Shown piece by piece: positions 58,759 through 64,000 of a DNA stretch of 64,000 nt. Source of the DNA: Monoplex corrugatus. Taxonomy: Eukaryota; Mollusca; Gastropoda; Littorinimorpha; Ranellidae. A program made the translations under genes and the position numbers. Positions within the stretch are counted from its first letter, which is position 1. Every line of letters begins with the position of its first letter. The stretch is from assembly GCA_030674185.1 (NCBI GenBank), contig CM060308.1, positions 30,009,504 through 30,073,503 of the forward strand. The letters run 5' to 3'. The notes beneath the pieces were generated by a model. It was given only the letters and a program-made list of their open reading frames with translations, searched no databases and was not told the origin of the DNA.

Positions 58759-59429
58759 TATTATCCTTTTTCAAATTGAATCCTCAACAGGAGAGGCAAA
58801 AACACAGAATACACCTCGTTCAGGCACACAATTACAATGTCATTCACAAGATTTATTGACATTCAGTATCACTAGATCGATAAACTCTAGGGGGAAACGA
58901 GATCAAACAGTGACTAGTTCAACATTCAAGGTCTTTTTACGTCTTTCCAGTTAAGAGACGATGAGTGGTGCTACGGGTACGAAATCCACACTTTTTCTGT
59001 TAGCTTGATGGTCTTGACAGGAAAGGCGATAATCTCTGTCCACCTATGGTATCCGGTGTCTTCTTGTCTTTCGCGCCCATGTGTTGATTTCACTTAAACA
59101 GTTGCATTAACTGCTCCAACAACATGGATAAACAACAAATATGGAGGATCATGTGCGCTTGTTACGCAAAGGATTATGGTTTGTTAACCCGGAAGTAATA
59201 ATACCACGTGGTAAGGGGACATAAGATCTTGTACATAAATTTTTGCCAGCTAGCTTAGCTCGCCAGGCGGAGATGGGTTAGAAGGTGTGTCTGTGTGAAA
59301 CTGACGCTTGATGATTTATTATCAAATAGAACAAAAGACAAACAAGCTGCAAGATTTGTGTACTTCCCACTCCTGTACTATTTTGTTCTCTGACCTGCAA
59401 AAATAACCAAAACAAAGCTAAAATGCAAC
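58759..59429. other. 5' flank of the AMPK beta gene
   Basis: Candidate promoter and 5' UTR region upstream of ATG 58758. No TATA box was recognised and I cannot place the start site. Confidence 0.4.
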
Positions 59430-59635
59430 CGCCTGCGTTCAAGTAAACAGAAACCAGAAAAACATGAAAATAAAATCATAACGCTTATTCAATACAACCA
59501 GACAAGAGCAAATTTTCGGCGAACTGGGCTTTGTCAAGTGTAAACGAAAGACCATACACACACACACACACACATGCAAAAATGAGGAGAAAAAGGGCAA
59601 AACTTTTCTGCTGCTTCGTCCGGTAGTAGAAAATT
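59430..59635 (+). mobile_element. Retroposon family B copy
   Basis: Shares its length and landmarks with 29447-29655: 'cctgcgttcaag', 'accagaaaaacatgaaaata', 'caaattttcggcgaac', 'gctgcttcgtccggtag'. It contains a short (CA)n run. Confidence 0.65.
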
Positions 59636-59999
59636 TCGGAGATGAAAGCATAATGAGTCTGTGAGTAGTGGTATAAACTAGAAGAAGAGAAGCAAAGTAC
59701 GATGTCTATGGGGAAGTGAGATGAATTCTGCAATGTAAGAGTGATCATGCCATATTATTATTACTTCATTCTGAAGAGGGTCTATGACCAAACTGGTCGA
59801 AAATAGTTTCCAGGGTGTAAGTATATTACTGTTAAATAACACACACACACATACATATATGGATACACATGCATCCCCACATAAATGTAAAAATGAGAGA
59901 AAATATAAGCATATGATCAAGAGAATGGAAAAATATATAATTGAGAGCTGATGTAAATGGTTAATTAATGCTGTGTGTGACGAATCCAGTCTGACCTTG

Positions 60000-60184
60000 G
60001 AGTAGGAAGAAAAACATCCTAAACCAACAGCCAAGGGGTTGAAAGGAAGACCATAGTGCCAGGAGAAAACAGATGCAGCTGGGCCTGTCTTGTAAAGCGA
60101 GAATTAGATAAGCATAAAGCCATATGTGCAACCACAAAGCCAAGACCTCACTGAGGTGGGGAAAATGGGGATAATAACACGGTA
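60000..60184 (+). repeat. Dispersed repeat D, copy 1
   Basis: 'cttgtaaagcgagaattaga' and 'ccacaaagccaagacctcac' occur here and, inverted, at 61660-61760. Confidence 0.6.
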
Positions 60185-60505
60185 ACAGCAAAGAAAACAA
60201 ACGAGACAATCTTGATGGAGGCAGACACAAGTAGATCATTCATAAGGAAGATTAGGAAAAGACAGGCAACATTTATAGGCCATTTTATGAGGAAAGGGGA
60301 ATTGGAGCACCTGGTCACAACAGGAAAGCTGGAGGGAAAGAGAGCACCAGGTAGACCCAGGGAGAAGATACTAGACGGACTTGCAGAGTGGCTGGGGACA
60401 AGGAGGGTGGAAGAGATGCTTGAGGCAACAAGTGACAGAGACAGAGACAGATGGAAGTCCATAATCGCCAACGCCATGCAGCAAGGCACCTGATGATGAT
60501 GAACA
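60185..60505 (+). pseudogene. RTE-type LINE 3' fragment, family 2, copy C
   Basis: A short open stretch encodes the LINE C-terminus: RKIRKRQATFIGHFMRKGEL, KLEGKRAPGRPREKILD and DRWKSIIANAMQQGT. The stop TGA is the first unit of a (TGA)n tail. It is 5'-truncated and non-functional, but this part has no frame damage, so it is the best guide to the family's true 3' end. Confidence 0.85.
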
Positions 60506-60891
60506 CAGTAACAGCACCATGGACAGAAAAGACAGAGAATCCCATCTCACAGATAAACTTGGAACACACACTCCACATAGTCTGAATGATAAATCATAAT
60601 TATTTATTCTACTGGATGCAATACAATGATCACTTCATGTGCTTGTATCTGCATCTGTTTGCATTCCCTTATAAAGACATGTCTCTTTGTGCATGTATTT
60701 TTAGCTGGGTGTGTATGTATTTGTGTGTTTGTTTGAGTGTATAGGTGTTCATTCCCTCTCATGTGTAGTTAATGTTTATGTTGCTTGGATGAAATTATGC
60801 AAACAGTCTGCTTTTAATGCGCACTTGTATGTGTCCATCATTCCATGTATGCTTTACATCTTTGCTGATTAGCCATACTTATTTCCACTCT

Positions 60892-61592
60892 CTCCACCCA
60901 TGAGGATGCCAGGGGTTCTTTCAGTATAAATAGTATCCCCACCTTCTGGAAACTGTGCTAAAAATTTCCTCATTTCTGTCACTCTCTTTGTTTCTGCCTT
61001 GTTCCTTCGCTTTCTGTCATTTTTTCCTATCGTTTTCTGTATTGCTGGTCCATTCACATGTATGGGTTCCATAAAGTCTTAGGAACTTTCTCTTAGGACT
61101 GTTAATGGGGTACATGTATTTAGTGTTTTTTGGCTGAAGGGAAATGTGATATGCAAAGGAAATTTTAGGTAACTTAGGCCTATTTTTATATATGTTTTTA
61201 ATCCTTTTCTCCCTTTGGACGAAGTAGCAGGGAAGTTTTAGTCTTTTTCTCCTTATTTTTGTATTTGGTGTTAGTTTGCTTGTGATCTTACGTTTACACT
61301 TGACATAGGTCAGTTGGCTGAAAATTTGTGCCTGTCTTGTCTGATTCTATTTTTGTGTTTTTTTCTAGGTCCTTAGTTATGTTTAAATTTGTATTCAAGA
61401 ATGGTTTTTAAATCTCCTGTGTGATAGACTGGACGGAGTGGTCAACGCCAGGGGCATTGCCTGAGACTTTGTGTGCAAATGCATTGTGTACTTGATTTTC
61501 TTCTCCTTTTTTTCCTGTTGAAGTATTGTGTATGTGTTGAAATGATTATAGCCCTGATATGGCTCTATGCAGTTGGCTGGGCTTTAAACAAA
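60892..61592 (+). mobile_element. Retroposon family A copy with nested family B piece
   Basis: It starts near 'caggggttctttcagtataa', passes 'tccccaccttctggaaactg' and ends at 'atggctctatgcagttggct' followed by 'gggctttaaac' and an A-rich tail. A family B fragment is inserted at about 61215-61375. Confidence 0.65.
61215..61375 (-). mobile_element. Family B fragment nested in family A
   Basis: 'cttgacataggtcagttggc' and 'gaaaatttgtgcctgtcttg' are the complement of the family B landmarks. Confidence 0.6.
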
Positions 61593-61659
61593 AAAGAAAC
61601 AGGCAAAAATTCCACTCTCAGTATCTTATCCTACTGAAATAGACCATATTATCACCATT

Positions 61660-61760
61660 TTTCCGACCTCAGTGAGGTCTTGGCTTTGTGGCTGCACATG
61701 TGGCTTTATGCTTTTTATCTGTTTTATTCTCACTTTACAAGACATGTCCGGTCATGTCTG
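61660..61760 (-). repeat. Dispersed repeat D, copy 2 (inverted)
   Basis: 'gtgaggtcttggctttgtgg' and 'ctcactttacaagaca' pair with the copy at 60000-60184. Confidence 0.6.
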
Positions 61761-62231
61761 GCTCAGTTATCAAGAGTTGAGAGATACTTGGCTGCCATTT
61801 CTTATTTCAGTTCAGCCTAGTGATTGTGCTATCTCACTGAAAACTGGGCCTTCATCATTTCAACTTATACTACACGTCATTATTGAAGGGCCAGGAACGT
61901 TTTTGAGTCAATTTTTGAAAGGAGAAATAACCTATTTTCTCTTACTCTTTTCTCCAATTCGTTGCCGTAACTGAATGGATAAGAGCTCAGACAACATTGC
62001 AGTTTCCTTTTGGCACGTGTTTGGGGATTTGCCGATTTGCAATGGGCGGCCCAAGGAAGACAATTTCCACACGAAATTGTCGAATCTTCAGCAGGGTCTC
62101 TCTGACAACGCAGGCAAGGTAGCGACAAAATTCGCTTTGCACGTGCAAGGCAAGCCCTTTTTGAACACTACTCCAGCCAAAGTTGCCCGCAGACGAGGAT
62201 AAAAAGGACCCGTTCTTGGTTCGTTTTAACC

Positions 62232-63261
62232 ATGCTTGCAAGACGACGGATGACGGATGAGCAGCGGGGGAGAGCCCTCGCTCTGCTTGATGAAGGCCTA
62301 GCGCAGCGGGAAGTTGCTAGACGAATTGAAGTGTCGCATTCCACAATCCAGAGACTGCTGGAGCACTTCAATGAGACTGGAGCAGTCCAGGAAAGGCGTC
62401 ACACGGGTCGACCCAGAGTAACGACAAGACAGCAAGACCGCTACCTTGCCCTCTCCGTCCTGAGGGAAAGGGCATCCACTGCGGTGACCTTGAGGGGTCA
62501 GCTGAGGGACGCAACAGGTGCTAACATCAGCTGCAGCACGGTGAGAAGACGGCTACATGAGGCAAACTTGAGGTCACGGAGACCGGCTGTCCGACCCGTG
62601 CTGTCACCGGTCAACATAGTGCGCCGCATGACCTGGGCCAGGGAGCACGTGACCTGGACAAGGCAACAGTGGGCCCGGGTCTTGTTTTCGGATGAGTCCA
62701 GGTTCACCCTGACCTTTAACGATGGCCGGGCTCGGGTGTGTCGACGTCAAGGGGAGAGGTTCGCTGACCGCCACTGTCCAAGAGCATAACCGGTACGGCG
62801 GCGGGTCGGTGATGGTGTGGGGTGGCATGAGCCGTGGTACCCGGACCCCCCTGCTCCCCATTGACGGCATCCTGAACGGGGTCCGGTACCGGGACGAGGT
62901 TCTGGCGGCCGTGGCACTGCCTGCGCTTGTGGACCTTGGTCAAGGCGTCATCTTCCAGGACGACAATGCACCTGCGCATCGAGCACGCCTTGTGACCGAC
63001 TTCGTGGAGCAGCATGAAGTCGTCCGTATGGCCTGGCCAGCGTGCTCACCTGACCTGAACCCAATTGAACACCTCTGGGATGTGCTCGGGAGGCGCATCA
63101 GGGACAACCACCCCCCACCGGGCACCCTGGCCAGGCTGGTCGACATCCTGCAGATCGAGTGGGCGGCCATCCCTCAGGACACACTCCGTACCCTTGTGGG
63201 GTCGATGCATCGGCGCTGTGAAGCATGCATCCAGGCTCGGGGCGGACACACGCGATATTGA
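62232..63261 (+). pseudogene. Tc1-like transposase, one frameshift, GC-rich
   Basis: From ATG 62232 a helix-turn-helix region reads MTDEQRGRALALLDEGLAQR, then VSHSTIQRLLEHFNETG, then a GRP-type linker (RRHTGRPRVTTRQQDR). The catalytic domain has LFSDESRF (D154), then, after a frameshift at about 62770 where one C is extra (GACCGCC), YGGGSVMVWGGMS, FQDDNAPAH and SPDLNPIEHLWD. The second Asp and the Glu are 34 residues apart (DD34E), as in Tc1 elements. The end is SMHRRCEACIQARGGHTRY. GC content is clearly above the neighbouring AT-rich DNA. I could not define terminal inverted repeats. Confidence 0.9.
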
Positions 63262-63769
63262 AAACAGATTGGCCAAATCTGACACTTTCTGTTTTTTGAA
63301 AAGGGGGGGATGTTCCTTTAAATGCATGTGCTGTTCACTAATGGGTCATTGTGCTAATTTCTTTTTCCAAAACAGGTGTGGAAATGATGAAATAAAACAT
63401 AGAATCAATTCTAAACATTGTCAATTACTTCAACTTAAAATTAGAGAGGAAGGAAGAAGTGGCCCTTAAATTATGATTAGGAGTATATATGCCTACTGGG
63501 CCACTGGGAATCACTGGAGGCTGCATTTCTGTCTTTTACAAGTATTGTCTACAAACAAACTGTACATTATTGAAGACTCATTTTATGTGTTTCTATCTTT
63601 CTTTTATCAGGATCCAAATTCCTGTTCAATGCATATTACAAACATTACGCAAACGTTTGGGAAATGAAAAAAAAAGGAGGGGGGGGGGAGGGGACAGAAA
63701 TGAATGTATGTCATAATGAAAAAATCAGGTCATTTGTGACAGTATCTGTTGGACTGAAGAAGCTGTATT
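63262..63769. other. Downstream of the Tc1-like gene
   Basis: AT-rich, with a G-rich run near 63675-63700. No gene recognised; it may contain the 3' end of the Tc1-like element. Confidence 0.35.
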
Positions 63770-63965
63770 ATGAGTAACAGTTCTTGCTGACTGGCATGGA
63801 GATGGAGTTCTTGCCTTCCAATCTGCCTGCACAGGATTGCACGGGTTCAGCACTGGCCCGAGAAACTTACTGCAAGTAGCCTCCAATCCACTAAGCTGTG
63901 AACAGATAACCACCTCTCTTCAGGGTTGGGAAAGATAAAACAGCGAGGGAGAGGAGATTGGCATT
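63770..63965 (+). repeat. Dispersed repeat E, copy 2
   Basis: 'ccaatctgcctgcacaggat' and 'gtagcctccaatccactaag' match the complement of 8940-9130. Confidence 0.5.
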
Positions 63966-64000
63966 GCCTTCATAACGTTGGCCCTCAAAAAAGCTGACAC

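Overview
This window is animal genomic DNA. It has split genes with GT-AG introns, long (TG)n and (CA)n microsatellites, and many non-LTR retrotransposons, tRNA-headed SINEs and DNA transposons. The repeat mix (RTE and L2-like LINEs, piggyBac, Harbinger, mariner, Tc1 and Mutator-like elements) and the style of the two host genes suggest a lophotrochozoan, probably a gastropod mollusc. That placement is inference, not proof.

Layout: 1-880 is a minisatellite split by a retroposon with a target-site duplication (TSD). 2137-3120 is a decayed piggyBac element. 3228-6363 is an apparently full-length RTE-type LINE with an intact 1015-residue ORF and a 12-bp TSD. 9846-11260 is a 5'-truncated L2-like LINE. 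13606-26473 (+) is a six-exon peroxiredoxin-5 gene (157 aa) with a TATA box just upstream; its intron 2 holds a second, inverted L2-like copy. 28.4-30.7 kb holds a dead reverse transcriptase, SINE pieces and a 701-bp Harbinger-type MITE with TTA duplications. 30.7-36.8 kb has no gene I can recognise. 36848-58758 (-) is a seven-exon AMPK beta-subunit gene (265 aa). Its introns carry a two-exon Mutator-like transposase gene (44890-47575, +, one frameshift), a dead mariner with clear terminal repeats, RTE fragments and a piggyBac-type MITE. 59.4-64 kb is repeat-rich and ends with a GC-rich Tc1-like transposase carrying one frameshift.

The two host genes converge tail to tail with about 10 kb between them. 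PRDX5 removes peroxides; AMPK beta is the scaffold and glycogen-binding subunit of the energy-sensing kinase. Nothing here suggests they work as a unit. The rest of the window records successive and sometimes nested transposon insertions. The most notable points are the intact RTE with rearranged 5' flank, the Mutator-like gene, two inverted L2 copies flanking the PRDX5 promoter and exons 1-2, and short MITEs with defined ends.
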